From a virus: 64,000 nucleotides of DNA. The notes beneath the pieces are model-generated. The model worked only from the letters and a program-made list of their open reading frames with translations. It searched no databases and was not told the DNA's origin. Positions 26,963 to 36,275 of the stretch are shown piece by piece. The DNA lies in IMG/VR virus record IMGVR_UViG_3300019776_000461, positions 20,703-84,702 of that record; one strand, 5' to 3'. The position numbers and the translations under genes are program-made. Numbering within the stretch: position 1 is the stretch's first letter; each line of letters starts with the position of its first letter.

Positions 26963-27661
26963 ATGACAGTTATAGAAGCGGTTTCTCCCGGTGACGCTTG
27001 GGTAAAAGTTTCTAAGCATTTGTTAGAGAAAGGGGAAAAAGTCGGTGAACTAATTGAAGAATTAAATGTAATGATGGAAATTACTCAGTTTGAAAGTGAT
27101 GATTGGTTTGATTCACACTTCAGAGAAGTAATGGGTGATGATAGAATTGATTTTGCTTCTTCTGTTACTTTCGTAGAACCTAAACCAAAAAAACCAATTA
27201 ACGATTTCTTTCAAGTAGAAGAAGGATTGGAATACCAATTCATTAAAGATCATTGGCATCAGTCCTATTGGGGAAGAATGATTAGTTGGCAAGGTACATT
27301 TAATCAAGTAGAAAACGTTATTAAAATTTTGAAACAAGGTAAAGCAGTTAAACGTTGTGAGTTAATTATATTTGACCCATCACGTGATTCACGCAATCCA
27401 TATTCTCAACCTTGTATGTTGATGATTGACTTGAAGCCACGTAATGGTAAGTTGTATTTAACTTCTGTTCTACGTTCTAATCGTGTTTCTAAAAGTGGTT
27501 ATGCTGATTATTCTGCTTTAGTTAATATGGGTAAGTTCTTAGCTAAAGAAAGTGATTTAGAGTTGGGAAAGGTTAGTGTATTAGCTTGTTCCTGCCACAT
27601 CGGTAAGATGAACAATGAACTTAAAAAAACAAAAGAATTGTTAAACATACTCAATAAATAA
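26963..27661 (+). CDS. Thymidylate-synthase-fold protein of uncertain substrate
   Basis: 232 residues. The C-terminal half aligns by eye with ThyA: KRCELIIFDPSRDSRNPYSQ, then PCML with catalytic-type Cys151, NGKLYLTSVLRSN (Arg-Ser of the phosphate site), and a D182 where ThyA has its base-selecting Asn if aligned without gaps. dCMP hydroxymethylases also have Asp at that place. The usual Asp after RS is Arg here and the H-I-Y motif is HIG. It could be a pyrimidine methylase, hydroxymethylase or a related modifying enzyme. It starts 9 bases after thioredoxin and is followed at once by the amidotransferase. Confidence 0.6.
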   Translation: MTVIEAVSPGDAWVKVSKHLLEKGEKVGELIEELNVMMEITQFESDDWFDSHFREVMGDDRIDFASSVTFVEPKPKKPINDFFQVEEGLEYQFIKDHWHQSYWGRMISWQGTFNQVENVIKILKQGKAVKRCELIIFDPSRDSRNPYSQPCMLMIDLKPRNGKLYLTSVLRSNRVSKSGYADYSALVNMGKFLAKESDLELGKVSVLACSCHIGKMNNELKKTKELLNILNK

Positions 27662-27662
27662 T

Positions 27663-29168
27663 ATGTGCGGTATAATAGCAACCGTCGGTTATACTAAAAC
27701 TGACGTTGATAATATGTTGGAAACCATCGCTCACCGTGGTAAAGATAACCGTGGTATAAAAGAATTTTCTTGGGGCGATAGAAAAGTTATACTCGGACAC
27801 AATCGCCTTGCTATTAACGATACTTCTGCTGCAGGAAATCAACCGATGGAATGGGAAGGTATTCACTTAGTAGTTAACGGTGAAATATGGAATTATCCCG
27901 AACTAAGAAAAGAATACGAAGAAAGAGGATATGAGTTCAAATCAAATTCAGATTCAGAACTTATACTGTTTGTGTACAAAGAACAAGAATTGAAAAGACT
28001 TAACGGTATGTTTTCTTTTGTTATTTGGGATAACGGAAAGCTAATTCTTTCTCGTGATTGGGTTGGTAAGTTACCGCTCTATATTTTTAACAATAACACT
28101 TACATTATTGCAAGTGAAATAAAATCTATTGTTGAACAATTACCCAATGCTGAAATTAAATTTGTACCGAAAAATTCTTTGATTGAAATAGATGTAAGTA
28201 CAGATAAAATAACAGTTCATAAAGATTACTATTTTAACTTTTCAAATGAAACAACTTCACCTGAAACACATGAAGAATGCAGTATAACCACGTACAATCT
28301 ACTGGAGAACGCGGTAAGTAAAAGATTGTTATCTGATGTACCTATTGCAACTTCGTTGAGTGGTGGGATTGATTCCGCTGTTATAACGTATTTATTATCT
28401 ACTAAAATACCGAACTTAAAAGCATATACAATTGCTTTTGATGAAGATTCGCCTGACTTGAAGTACGCAAGAATAGTTGCAAAACATTTGGGTATTCAAT
28501 TAGTTGAAGTTTTAGTTCCAAGAAATGTAGAACTATTAAAACAAAGATTTTTGGAATCGATAAGAGTTATTGAATATCCATCTACCGTTCAAATGCAAGT
28601 TGGTATTCTACAATCGTTTATAGCAGAACAGATGGCAAAGGATGGAATAAAAGTTGCTTTTAGTGGTGAAGGTTCTGATGAAGCATACGGTTCTTATGGA
28701 ATGATAAGAATGTTCAGTAAGAAACCAGACTGGTCGGATATTAGAAAGAAATTATTTGAAAAGCAATACTATGGTAATTTATTACGCGGTAATACTATTT
28801 TCATGTATTATGGAACAATAGAATTACGTTGTCCGTTTTTCGATATTGATTTTCTAAATTACACTACTAACTTAACGAACGAATTTCTATCTGATAAATC
28901 TCAATGGAAACTTCCACTTGCAGATGCATTCAGACCGTACTTGCCTAAAGAAGTTATTGAACAAGAGAAACGTGCTTTTCAAAAAGGTACAAACTTCAAA
29001 GGATATATTGAAGATATAATTCTAAATGATAAAGAAATAAACTTTCGTAATAGAAAAAAGATGCTTCATGTAATTGGTGATAACTTTGAAAAGATTCATG
29101 GATTCTCACATAAGAAGATGAAGGGCGAACTTATTGGTAATAATGGTGGAATATTCAAATGGATTTAA
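27663..29168 (+). CDS. asnB: Asparagine-synthetase-like glutamine amidotransferase
   Basis: 501 residues. The N-terminal glutaminase domain starts MCGIIATVGYT (Cys2 nucleophile), with NHRLAIND-type strands, NGEIWNY and SDSELIL. The synthetase domain has the PP-loop SLSGGIDSAVITYLL (~230) and SGEGSDEAYGSYG (~336), then RCPFFD. All key residues of class-B asparagine synthetases are present, so ATP-dependent amidation is likely. Either Asn supply or amidation of another carboxyl substrate is possible. The gene starts 1 base after the ThyA-like stop and overlaps the PLP gene by 10 bases, which ties the three together. Confidence 0.85.
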   Translation: MCGIIATVGYTKTDVDNMLETIAHRGKDNRGIKEFSWGDRKVILGHNRLAINDTSAAGNQPMEWEGIHLVVNGEIWNYPELRKEYEERGYEFKSNSDSELILFVYKEQELKRLNGMFSFVIWDNGKLILSRDWVGKLPLYIFNNNTYIIASEIKSIVEQLPNAEIKFVPKNSLIEIDVSTDKITVHKDYYFNFSNETTSPETHEECSITTYNLLENAVSKRLLSDVPIATSLSGGIDSAVITYLLSTKIPNLKAYTIAFDEDSPDLKYARIVAKHLGIQLVEVLVPRNVELLKQRFLESIRVIEYPSTVQMQVGILQSFIAEQMAKDGIKVAFSGEGSDEAYGSYGMIRMFSKKPDWSDIRKKLFEKQYYGNLLRGNTIFMYYGTIELRCPFFDIDFLNYTTNLTNEFLSDKSQWKLPLADAFRPYLPKEVIEQEKRAFQKGTNFKGYIEDIILNDKEINFRNRKKMLHVIGDNFEKIHGFSHKKMKGELIGNNGGIFKWI

Positions 29169-29998
29169 TACAAACACCCATTGAAGAATATGAACTCAAA
29201 GGAAAAAAAGTTTGGGTTAAACGTGATGATTTAGTAGGTGATGGAATAAATTATCCAAGGTGGGCAAAGATAGAAGGAATTAAACAAATTCTAAGAAGCC
29301 CTGCCATTGATAAAAACAAACCATTAACGCACCTTTCAGTATATGGTAGTTGGACAGGTTGGGTTTTATCTAAACTCTGTAAAGAAGAAGGTATAGAATT
29401 TATTTCTTCTTATCCAGATACAAAGAAATTCCCAGTGAGTTTAATTGAAAGAGTAATGATAAATGGTGGAAAATTAAATCCACTAAAACCAAATATAATG
29501 GCGATACTAAATAATCGTGTAAAGAAACAAGCAATGGAAAACGGGTGGCAAATGTTACCGTATGCGTTCAATCATCCAATGTATATTGCATACATGGGTA
29601 GTAGAATGAAACAAGTATTGGAGGATAATGATTTTAACCACTTAGTTGTTTCGATGGGAAGCGGTGTAACGTGTTCTGGACTTATAAATTCATTCTTACA
29701 TTATACAGATTGGCGAGATGTTGTTAGTAACAGACGGCAAGTTCATGGCATTACAATGTCATCGATAAAATCAACGAGAAAAATATTAGAACAAAATGGA
29801 GCAGGTGGTAATAATAATATTCACATTTATAAATCGCCATTTGCTTTTGACGATATGATGTTGGATTATTCAGTACCGTTTGATTGTAATGAGTTTTGGG
29901 ATAAAAAAATGTGGTTCTGGTTAGAAGAAAACATTGAGAAATTAGACGGAAAAGTATTATTTTGGAATATTGGTGGTTCATATTTACAATCGATTTAA
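29159..29998 (+). CDS. PLP-dependent enzyme, ACC deaminase / D-cysteine desulfhydrase-like
   Basis: 279 residues. The start TPIEEYELKGKKVWVKRDDL matches the fold-type II entry of ACC deaminases and D-cysteine desulfhydrases. NYPRWAKIEGIKQIL carries the likely Schiff-base Lys37. SMGSGVTCSG is the glycine loop for the PLP phosphate. The protein is shorter than the ~330 residues usual for the family. It is coupled to the AsnB-like gene, so its substrate may be linked to that pathway. Confidence 0.7.
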   Translation: MDLIQTPIEEYELKGKKVWVKRDDLVGDGINYPRWAKIEGIKQILRSPAIDKNKPLTHLSVYGSWTGWVLSKLCKEEGIEFISSYPDTKKFPVSLIERVMINGGKLNPLKPNIMAILNNRVKKQAMENGWQMLPYAFNHPMYIAYMGSRMKQVLEDNDFNHLVVSMGSGVTCSGLINSFLHYTDWRDVVSNRRQVHGITMSSIKSTRKILEQNGAGGNNNIHIYKSPFAFDDMMLDYSVPFDCNEFWDKKMWFWLEENIEKLDGKVLFWNIGGSYLQSI

Positions 29999-30014
29999 TA
30001 TAAATAAAGGAGTT

Positions 30015-30527
30015 ATGAAAATGGCACAGACGTGGCATAGAAGATGGGATGATAGTTATGCTGAGGAAGCATTCAAGAACAGATTAAATTTACCTATTAA
30101 GTATGTAAAGTTAAGTAAAGACGCAGTTAAACCAGAATACTCACAAGACGGTGATGCTGGTATGGACTTAACAGCGACTTCATTTAGAGTTACAGATACT
30201 TTCATGGAATTTGGAACTGGTATTGCGGTACAGATTCCAGAGAATCATGTTGGACTTTTATTTCCAAGAAGTTCAATTACAAAATCTTCACCAGGCGTTT
30301 CTCTAAAAAATTCAGTTGGTGTTATAGATTCAAATTATCGTGGTGAAATTCTTGTGAGATTTGAATTACCTTACTCAGGAGAGGTGGGTGAAAATATTCC
30401 AGTTGTTGGTGATAGAGTTGCACAATTGGTTATTATTCCATACCCAAGAGTGAAATTCGTAGAAGTAGAGAAACTACCCGATACAAACCGTGGTCAAGGC
30501 GGATTTGGTTCAACAGATAAACAGTAA
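30015..30527 (+). CDS. dut: dUTP diphosphatase (trimeric dUTPase)
   Basis: 170 residues from the ATG at 30015, which follows AAAGGAG at ideal spacing; the ORF extends upstream without a ribosome site. All five motifs are seen: DAGMDLTA, PRSSITK, GVIDSNYRGEI, GDRVAQLVI and RGQGGFGST. It hydrolyses dUTP to dUMP, keeping uracil out of DNA and feeding pyrimidine synthesis. Confidence 0.95.
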   Translation: MKMAQTWHRRWDDSYAEEAFKNRLNLPIKYVKLSKDAVKPEYSQDGDAGMDLTATSFRVTDTFMEFGTGIAVQIPENHVGLLFPRSSITKSSPGVSLKNSVGVIDSNYRGEILVRFELPYSGEVGENIPVVGDRVAQLVIIPYPRVKFVEVEKLPDTNRGQGGFGSTDKQ

Positions 30528-30531
30528 CTTA

Positions 30532-30542
30532 TATATTTATAG
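30532..30542 (+). promoter_or_regulatory. Candidate phage promoter TATATTTATAG
   Basis: Exact 11-mer ending 33 nt before the ATG at 30575, in the 47-nt gap after dUTPase. Same sequence and spacing as at 11542, 55448 and (34 nt) 59252. Confidence 0.55.
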
Positions 30543-30574
30543 TAAACAAATTCGTTTACTTATAGAGAAGCACA

Positions 30575-31204
30575 ATGTCAAAATTAACTAATATATTAAA
30601 AGAAAGTGGTTTATCGAGATTGGTTTACCACATGGAAATGCACGATTGCGGTACAATTACAGCCTTCCGTTCTAAAGAAGGCTGTGGTTTACCTGAAGAT
30701 TTACCGTACGCTCTACAAGATAACAAAAAAAGAAATGCTCAATTAAAAGCAAAACTTGAAATGATGGGGTACGGAACAACCGCAGTTAAAGGTGCTTATA
30801 TTGAAAACTACGGAACACCTGAAGCAATTGAAGTACGTGAAGATGTTTTCTTTGTTGTGGATTTACAAGACAAAGGAAACCTTGAAGCAGATTTAAGAAG
30901 ATTAGGTGAAGAGTATATGCAAGATTCTATTTTGTTTATACCAAGAGGTGGTAGAGGTTCTGTTCTCATCGGTACAAACCATTGTTCAGATTATCCAGGA
31001 TATGGCAGAACAATGCAATTCAATGATAGACAAATGGGCAAAGGTGGTCAGTTCATGACAAAAGTAAATGGTAGACCTTTTATATTTGAATCTAATTTAC
31101 TTGAACAAGTTGGAAACCATAACTATTATAGTGTTGCAAACAACATGGGTAAGTGGGCAATGAAAACTATTGCAAATAAAGATTGGAAAGATATTGAAAT
31201 TTAA
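30575..31204 (+). CDS. DUF3293-like protein with CTS-like N-terminus
   Basis: 209 residues. The N-terminus MSKLTNILKESGLSRL fits the shared KLxxILxE motif. The body has ITAFRSKEGC, NKKRNAQLKAKLEMMGYG, an EDVFFVVD strand and QDSILFIPRGG. This layout recalls the small DUF3293 family (eNr..L...L...G ... EesFfv ... QdS). No catalytic role is known to me. It is preceded by the exact TATATTTATAG element, which separates it from the nucleotide-metabolism operon and fits late expression. Confidence 0.55.
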   Translation: MSKLTNILKESGLSRLVYHMEMHDCGTITAFRSKEGCGLPEDLPYALQDNKKRNAQLKAKLEMMGYGTTAVKGAYIENYGTPEAIEVREDVFFVVDLQDKGNLEADLRRLGEEYMQDSILFIPRGGRGSVLIGTNHCSDYPGYGRTMQFNDRQMGKGGQFMTKVNGRPFIFESNLLEQVGNHNYYSVANNMGKWAMKTIANKDWKDIEI

Positions 31205-31226
31205 TTTTAATCGTAAAGGTATTATT

Positions 31227-31511
31227 ATGAGTCGTTCATATAGAAAAACTTCCATAATTGGAAATGCTGGTTCTTCTGAAAAAATGGATAAAATTATAGC
31301 TCATCGTAAGAGTAGAAAATATATTAAAGACCACATTACTGCTACTCATGGTGATTTGGAATTGTTAGAAGAAATTCTAATGCCAAAAGAAGATGAAATA
31401 TCTGATAATTGGAATACATCGAAAGATGGAAAAACTTATTGGAATACAAATGAAAATGAAAATGATTCAGATTGGTTAAAGCGATTTAAGAAAAAAATGA
31501 TGAGGAAATAA
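31227..31511 (+). CDS. Small basic phage protein
   Basis: 94 residues from the ATG at 31227 (TAAAGG upstream); the frame extends into the previous gene. MSRSYRKTSIIGNAGSSEKM with many Arg/Lys resembles short hypothetical proteins found across phages, starting MSRSYKK. The C-terminal half is Asn/Asp-rich and ends in a Lys cluster. Function unknown. Confidence 0.6.
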   Translation: MSRSYRKTSIIGNAGSSEKMDKIIAHRKSRKYIKDHITATHGDLELLEEILMPKEDEISDNWNTSKDGKTYWNTNENENDSDWLKRFKKKMMRK

Positions 31512-31516
31512 ATGTT

Positions 31517-31816
31517 ATGGACGTTTTATTAGTAGAACCAAAAACAAATAAGTTTACCGCTTATTTATACGATGGCACAACAGCAGCAGCGAATGAAGCA
31601 TGCTCAAAGTGGCCATGCATTATGACTGCAAGTAACAGTTATAAGGATAAGTGGGTTTTGAAGTTTGAAGCATCGAAAGAAGAGTGCTTACCTGGCCAAT
31701 ATATTGTTAACGAAAGTAAGGGGTATTCCATTTATACTCAAGCGGAATTCTTAGAAAAGTATGATGTAGTTTACGATAACCGAAACAAAATCGGTAATTT
31801 TTTATCCGAAGATTAA
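31517..31816 (+). CDS. Hypothetical protein
   Basis: 99 residues with no recognised domain. Pairs of Cys-Trp (CSKWPC) and a CLPGQYIVNE segment suggest a small strand-rich fold. It lies 5 bases after the previous gene and 12 before a methyltransferase gene. Confidence 0.55.
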   Translation: MDVLLVEPKTNKFTAYLYDGTTAAANEACSKWPCIMTASNSYKDKWVLKFEASKEECLPGQYIVNESKGYSIYTQAEFLEKYDVVYDNRNKIGNFLSED

Positions 31817-31828
31817 TTTAGGAATGTT

Positions 31829-32989
31829 ATGTATTTAGATTACTTTGACAAGTTCAAAGGAATGAGTCCTTACCTTGCGATTGATGAAATAGAATGGAAG
31901 TATATTCAAGAAACATTTGAGAAGGAAGATGTTTTAGAATCGATGGCAACACTTTTAATGACTTATGATTTACCATACGCTGACATTTCTATTGAAGATA
32001 CAACTTCTGAGTTTCAAAAGTTGAAGGCGATTAAGTGGAAAGAAATGTTAAAAGAAGGTAAGTGGAAAGCCAGACATAGTTACAATTTAGATTTTGAATG
32101 GAACGGAAAACCATTATTCTTTTCAAGAAGTAATGTAGGTAACTCTGCATCAAATTACTTTCAACAGGTAAACCGTTGGAAAGTTGATGCTGCATACTCA
32201 CCTGGTCCAGCAAGAAGTTGGACTTCTCTTCGTTCTATGATTTCTATATCAAAAGCGTTCTATACATTGAAATTTAAAAAGATTGATAAAGCAGCAGTTC
32301 GTTCTGCACTAAGTCTTAGAAAATATGTTTGCTCTCAATTCAAACCAAATGTTGCAAAGGCATTATACGATATGTATGGTGCTAAAACAATATTAGACTT
32401 CTCGGCAGGATGGGGTGATAGATTATGTGGATTCTATGCATCGGATAAAGCAGAAACATATATTGGAATAGACCCTGCTCCAAATAATCATTCTGTTTAT
32501 CATGAACAAGCAGATTTTTATTCTAAACAATTAGGTTGGTTTGATACGAAAAAATCAGTACATTTATACGAAGCACCCGCGGAAGATTGGGATAATTCAG
32601 AGTGGATAGGTAAAGTTGATTTAATATTTACATCGCCTCCTTACTTTGATACCGAACGATATTCAAACGATGATAAACAAAGTTGGGTTAGGTACAAGAA
32701 TATAGATTCTTGGAACAAAGACTTTTTACATAAGGCATTGGATAATGTATGGGAAACTCTTAAATCTGGTGGTACAATGATTATAAACATTGCAGACATT
32801 TATAATAGACCAGCAAAATCATATTTGAAAATATGTGAACCTATGGTAGAATACATGAAAGAAAAAGTGGATTGTATATACGAAGGTGCGATGGGTATGG
32901 AAATGGCAGTACGGCCGTCCGATACTGGAATAGATTATGATGATAAAGCAAAATTTGCAGAACCAATGTGGGTATTCAAAAAGGCATAA
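31829..32989 (+). CDS. TSPPYF-type DNA methyltransferase-like protein, paralogue 1
   Basis: 386 residues. The C-terminal half is a SAM-dependent methyltransferase: DFSAGWGDRLCGF (motif I, ~189), YIGIDPAPNN (motif II acid) and FTSPPYFDTERYS (motif IV, ~266). The SPPY form is typical of amino-methyltransferases acting on cytosine N4 or adenine N6. An N-terminal domain of ~180 residues with helical segments precedes it and could bind DNA. It is one of three related genes in 7 kb. It runs without a gap into the polymerase gene (stop, one base, ATG). The target sequence cannot be predicted. Confidence 0.75.
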   Translation: MYLDYFDKFKGMSPYLAIDEIEWKYIQETFEKEDVLESMATLLMTYDLPYADISIEDTTSEFQKLKAIKWKEMLKEGKWKARHSYNLDFEWNGKPLFFSRSNVGNSASNYFQQVNRWKVDAAYSPGPARSWTSLRSMISISKAFYTLKFKKIDKAAVRSALSLRKYVCSQFKPNVAKALYDMYGAKTILDFSAGWGDRLCGFYASDKAETYIGIDPAPNNHSVYHEQADFYSKQLGWFDTKKSVHLYEAPAEDWDNSEWIGKVDLIFTSPPYFDTERYSNDDKQSWVRYKNIDSWNKDFLHKALDNVWETLKSGGTMIINIADIYNRPAKSYLKICEPMVEYMKEKVDCIYEGAMGMEMAVRPSDTGIDYDDKAKFAEPMWVFKKA

Positions 32990-32990
32990 A

Positions 32991-35507
32991 ATGTATCAAA
33001 ATATATTTGTTAAAACAAACACAAAAGAAGCATGGGTATGGGATGATACTAAAGGACTTTTGTATTTTAATTATACTCCATACGCTTACCGTAGAGATTC
33101 AAACGGTAAGTTTGTTTCGTTATATGGAGACAAATTATCTAAGGTAACTGAATTCACAAAGAATGATCCAGACTTATTTGAATCTGATGTTGCTGAAACT
33201 ACACGCATTCTTGTTGATATGTACCATGAATCCGATATTCCATCGAAAGCGATTGTTACAATGGCGTTCGATATTGAGGTTGAAATGATTACAGGTACGC
33301 CAGATCCAACCGAAGGTAACAATGAAATAACTTCTATCGCTTATCATGATTCAGCAACTAACCACTACACTATGTTGGTGTTGGATAAACAGAAGCGATT
33401 GAAAAATAGAACTACGGATAATAAAACAATAGTTTCTTGTCCAGATGAAAAAACACTTCTACTTAAATTCTTAGCAGGTATAGAAGAAATTCAACCGCAT
33501 ATTATGACTGGTTGGAATTGTGATGCATTCGATATTCCATATTTGTATAATAGAATAAAGAGAGTTCTTGGTAAGAAGCAAGCACATCGTATGTCACCTA
33601 TAAATGAAATGTTTTTTTCTCCTTATAGAAATCGATGGAGTATTGCTGGTATTTCTGTATTGGATTACATGACTGTTTATAAAAAGTTCTCATATAAAGA
33701 GTTACCATCGTACGCACTTAATGCAGTTTGTATGACCGAGTTAGGTCGTGGTAAGGTTGAGTATGAAGGTAACTTAGATGATTTGATGGAAAACGATATT
33801 GAAACGTTTATCGAATACAATATAACTGACGTTGAACTTGTTCTTGAATTAGACAAGAAGTTGCAGTATATAGACTTAGTGCGTGGTATTTGCCACGTTG
33901 GTCATGTTCCATACGAGGATTTTGTTTACTCTTCAAAGTATCTTGAGGGTGCTTTGTTATCGTACCTTAAAAATGTTGGAGGTATAGTTGCACCAAATAA
34001 ACCAGCTGATAGACAAGAAAAAATGGCAGAGTTACGAGAGAGCGGTGAACAAGGATTCATTGGTGCTTTCGTTAAAGACCCAATTCCTGGCCGTTACGAG
34101 TGGATGTATGACTTAGATTTAACTTCTCTGTATCCATCTATTATTATGACTTTGAATATTTCTCCTGAAACAAAGATTGCTAAAATAGATAACTGGTCTG
34201 CTGAGGATTTTATTCGTGGTAAGAATGATGAATATTTCGTTGCAGGTGAAATGGTTTCAAAAGAAAAGTTAAAAGCGTTTTTGGATAAATACAAATACAC
34301 CGTTGCTTCCAATGGTGTGATGTATAGTTCCGATAAGGTTGGATTGATTCCTGCTATTCTAAACGATTGGTTTGATAAACGTGTTCAGTATAAAGATGAA
34401 ATGAAAAAATGGGGTAAAGAAGGCGATACAGAGAAGTATGAGTTCTATAAGAAAAGACAACTTGTTCAAAAGATTCTTCTTAATTCATTGTATGGTGTAT
34501 TAGGTTTACCTGCATTTCGTTTCTATGATATTGATAATGCAGAAGCGGTTACACTTTCTGGTCAAACTGTAATTAAGAAAACAGAAGCAGCGATTAACAT
34601 GAAGTATAATAAAGAGTTGGGTTCAGACAATGTTGATTACGTACAATATGTTGATACCGATTCTGTGTTTGTTTCTTGTTTACCGTTGGTAAAGAATAGA
34701 TTTCCTGGTATTGATACTAACAATATTGAGTTGATGACTCCAAAGATTTACGAGATTGCAACGGAAGTACAAGATTATGTAAATGAGTTCTACAATATAT
34801 TTGCAAAGAAAGTATTCAACACAGACAAACATCGCTTAGAAATTAAACAAGAGATGATTGGACGTACAGGTTTTTGGCAAAAGAAAAAAAGATATGCATT
34901 ATGGATTATTTCTGACAACGGTGTTCAGATGGATAAGTTGGAAGTTAAAGGGTTGGACATTGTTCGCTCTTCATTTCCAAAATCATTTCAGAAGTTTATG
35001 AAGGCGGTACTAATTGATATTCTGAAAGGTAGAGAAAAAGTAGAATTAGATGAAGATATTCTAAAATTCAAACGAGACTTAGGTACAGTTCTATATGCTG
35101 AATTGGCTAAGAACTCTTCTATAAAAGACATTAAAAAATATCAAGAGCGTTTAACAGTTGATGTGTTAGGTAAGTTTGGTAAAGGAACGCCTGCTCATAT
35201 TAAAGCAGCGATGAATTACAATAACCTATTAAAGTTATTTAATTGTCCACCGAAGTTTCCAGCAATTAAAAACGGTGATAAGGTTAAAGTTGTTTACTTG
35301 AAAAACAATCGGTACGGTTTAGAAGAGCTAGCATTCAGAGGAGATTCAGATCCAGAAGAAATTATAGAATTTATCAAGGAGAACTTTGATGCTGACGAGT
35401 TGTTTATGTCAGAATTGGATTCAAAGTTACGTGGGTTCTATGAATCAATGAAGTGGGAGTTCCCAACGGAAAGTAAAAAGGTTGCACAGAAGTTTTTTTC
35501 TTTCTAA
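32991..35507 (+). CDS. gp43: Family-B replicative DNA polymerase (gp43-like)
   Basis: 838 residues from the ATG at 32991, just after the methyltransferase stop; the frame is open upstream inside that gene. Proofreading exonuclease: AFDIEVEM (~91) and GWNCDAFDIPYL. Polymerase: DLDLTSLYPSI (motif A, ~373), KILLNSLYGVLG (motif B, ~493), YVDTDSVF (motif C, ~553, both Asp kept). Length fits T4-like gp43. It works with the clamp at 35556 and the loader at 39042/40266. Confidence 0.95.
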   Translation: MYQNIFVKTNTKEAWVWDDTKGLLYFNYTPYAYRRDSNGKFVSLYGDKLSKVTEFTKNDPDLFESDVAETTRILVDMYHESDIPSKAIVTMAFDIEVEMITGTPDPTEGNNEITSIAYHDSATNHYTMLVLDKQKRLKNRTTDNKTIVSCPDEKTLLLKFLAGIEEIQPHIMTGWNCDAFDIPYLYNRIKRVLGKKQAHRMSPINEMFFSPYRNRWSIAGISVLDYMTVYKKFSYKELPSYALNAVCMTELGRGKVEYEGNLDDLMENDIETFIEYNITDVELVLELDKKLQYIDLVRGICHVGHVPYEDFVYSSKYLEGALLSYLKNVGGIVAPNKPADRQEKMAELRESGEQGFIGAFVKDPIPGRYEWMYDLDLTSLYPSIIMTLNISPETKIAKIDNWSAEDFIRGKNDEYFVAGEMVSKEKLKAFLDKYKYTVASNGVMYSSDKVGLIPAILNDWFDKRVQYKDEMKKWGKEGDTEKYEFYKKRQLVQKILLNSLYGVLGLPAFRFYDIDNAEAVTLSGQTVIKKTEAAINMKYNKELGSDNVDYVQYVDTDSVFVSCLPLVKNRFPGIDTNNIELMTPKIYEIATEVQDYVNEFYNIFAKKVFNTDKHRLEIKQEMIGRTGFWQKKKRYALWIISDNGVQMDKLEVKGLDIVRSSFPKSFQKFMKAVLIDILKGREKVELDEDILKFKRDLGTVLYAELAKNSSIKDIKKYQERLTVDVLGKFGKGTPAHIKAAMNYNNLLKLFNCPPKFPAIKNGDKVKVVYLKNNRYGLEELAFRGDSDPEEIIEFIKENFDADELFMSELDSKLRGFYESMKWEFPTESKKVAQKFFSF

Positions 35508-35524
35508 ATAATTTAGTATATTTG
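35494..35524 (+). promoter_or_regulatory. Bacteroidota-type promoter before the sliding clamp
   Basis: TATATTTG at 35517-35524 in the 48-nt gap before the clamp gene. The upstream element 19 nt away reads TTTT rather than TTTG, so the match is partial. Confidence 0.55.
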
Positions 35525-35555
35525 TGGAAATTATTATTATAAAAGGATTCGTGTT

Positions 35556-36275
35556 ATGGAAAAATCAAAGTTATTAAACTTCATTAGCAAATATCACTTG
35601 GGTAAATTAGTTCAATCTGTTGCTTGGAATGCAAACGGTGGATTAACAACTCGTTTTATTTCTGATGACAAATGTGTTGTGGGAGAAATTAAACTAAAAA
35701 GTTTCAGCGGTCAAGTAGCAAAGTTTGGTGTGTACGATACAAACTTACTTACAAGTCTTCTTGGTGTTCTTGGTAACACTATTGACTTCAAAATTAACGG
35801 TGCAGACGATAAAGCATTCGCTTTAACATTAAGTGATAAATCTACAACTGTTAATTATATGTTAGCTGATTTGGCAGTAATTCCACCTGCACCAGAGTTG
35901 AAAGAACTTCCACCATTTGAATTAGAAATGTCAATTACAAAAGATTTTATTGATAAGTTTATCAAAGCTAAATCTGCTTTATCTGATATTGAAAAGTTTA
36001 CTATTCTTAAAAACGGTAAGACTGATAAATGGCAAATTGTAATTGGTTATGCTAATACAAACTCTAATAGAATTTCAATCGATATTGATTGTACTTGCGA
36101 ACAAGATTTTGAACCAATTTCTTTTTCAGCAAAGTATTTCAAAGAAATTCTATCGGCAAATAAAGATTTGAACGGTGGTTCAATGAAAGTTTCCTCACAA
36201 GGTTTAGCAAAAGTTGAATTTGATATTGACGATTTTGAATCAAGATATTTCTTAGTAAAATTGGAAAACAACTAA
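35556..36275 (+). CDS. gp45: Sliding clamp, T4 gp45-like
   Basis: 239 residues. The two-domain PCNA-like pattern shows as repeated amphipathic strands: VVGEIKLKSFSG, FGVYDTNLLTSLLG, then KFTILKNG, ISFSAKYFKEILSANKD and SQGLAKVEFD. The FSAKYFKEIL...N.D block is typical of phage gp45. The clamp tethers gp43 and in T4 also activates late transcription, which is relevant to the candidate late promoters here. The stop shares one base with the next ATG. Confidence 0.88.
   Translation: MEKSKLLNFISKYHLGKLVQSVAWNANGGLTTRFISDDKCVVGEIKLKSFSGQVAKFGVYDTNLLTSLLGVLGNTIDFKINGADDKAFALTLSDKSTTVNYMLADLAVIPPAPELKELPPFELEMSITKDFIDKFIKAKSALSDIEKFTILKNGKTDKWQIVIGYANTNSNRISIDIDCTCEQDFEPISFSAKYFKEILSANKDLNGGSMKVSSQGLAKVEFDIDDFESRYFLVKLENN

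Noticed and set aside
29999-30006. TATAAATA, the T4 late promoter sequence, before dUTPase
   Set aside because: It overlaps the stop region of the PLP gene and lies only 9 bases from the ATG, leaving no room for a leader; likely chance in AT-rich DNA.
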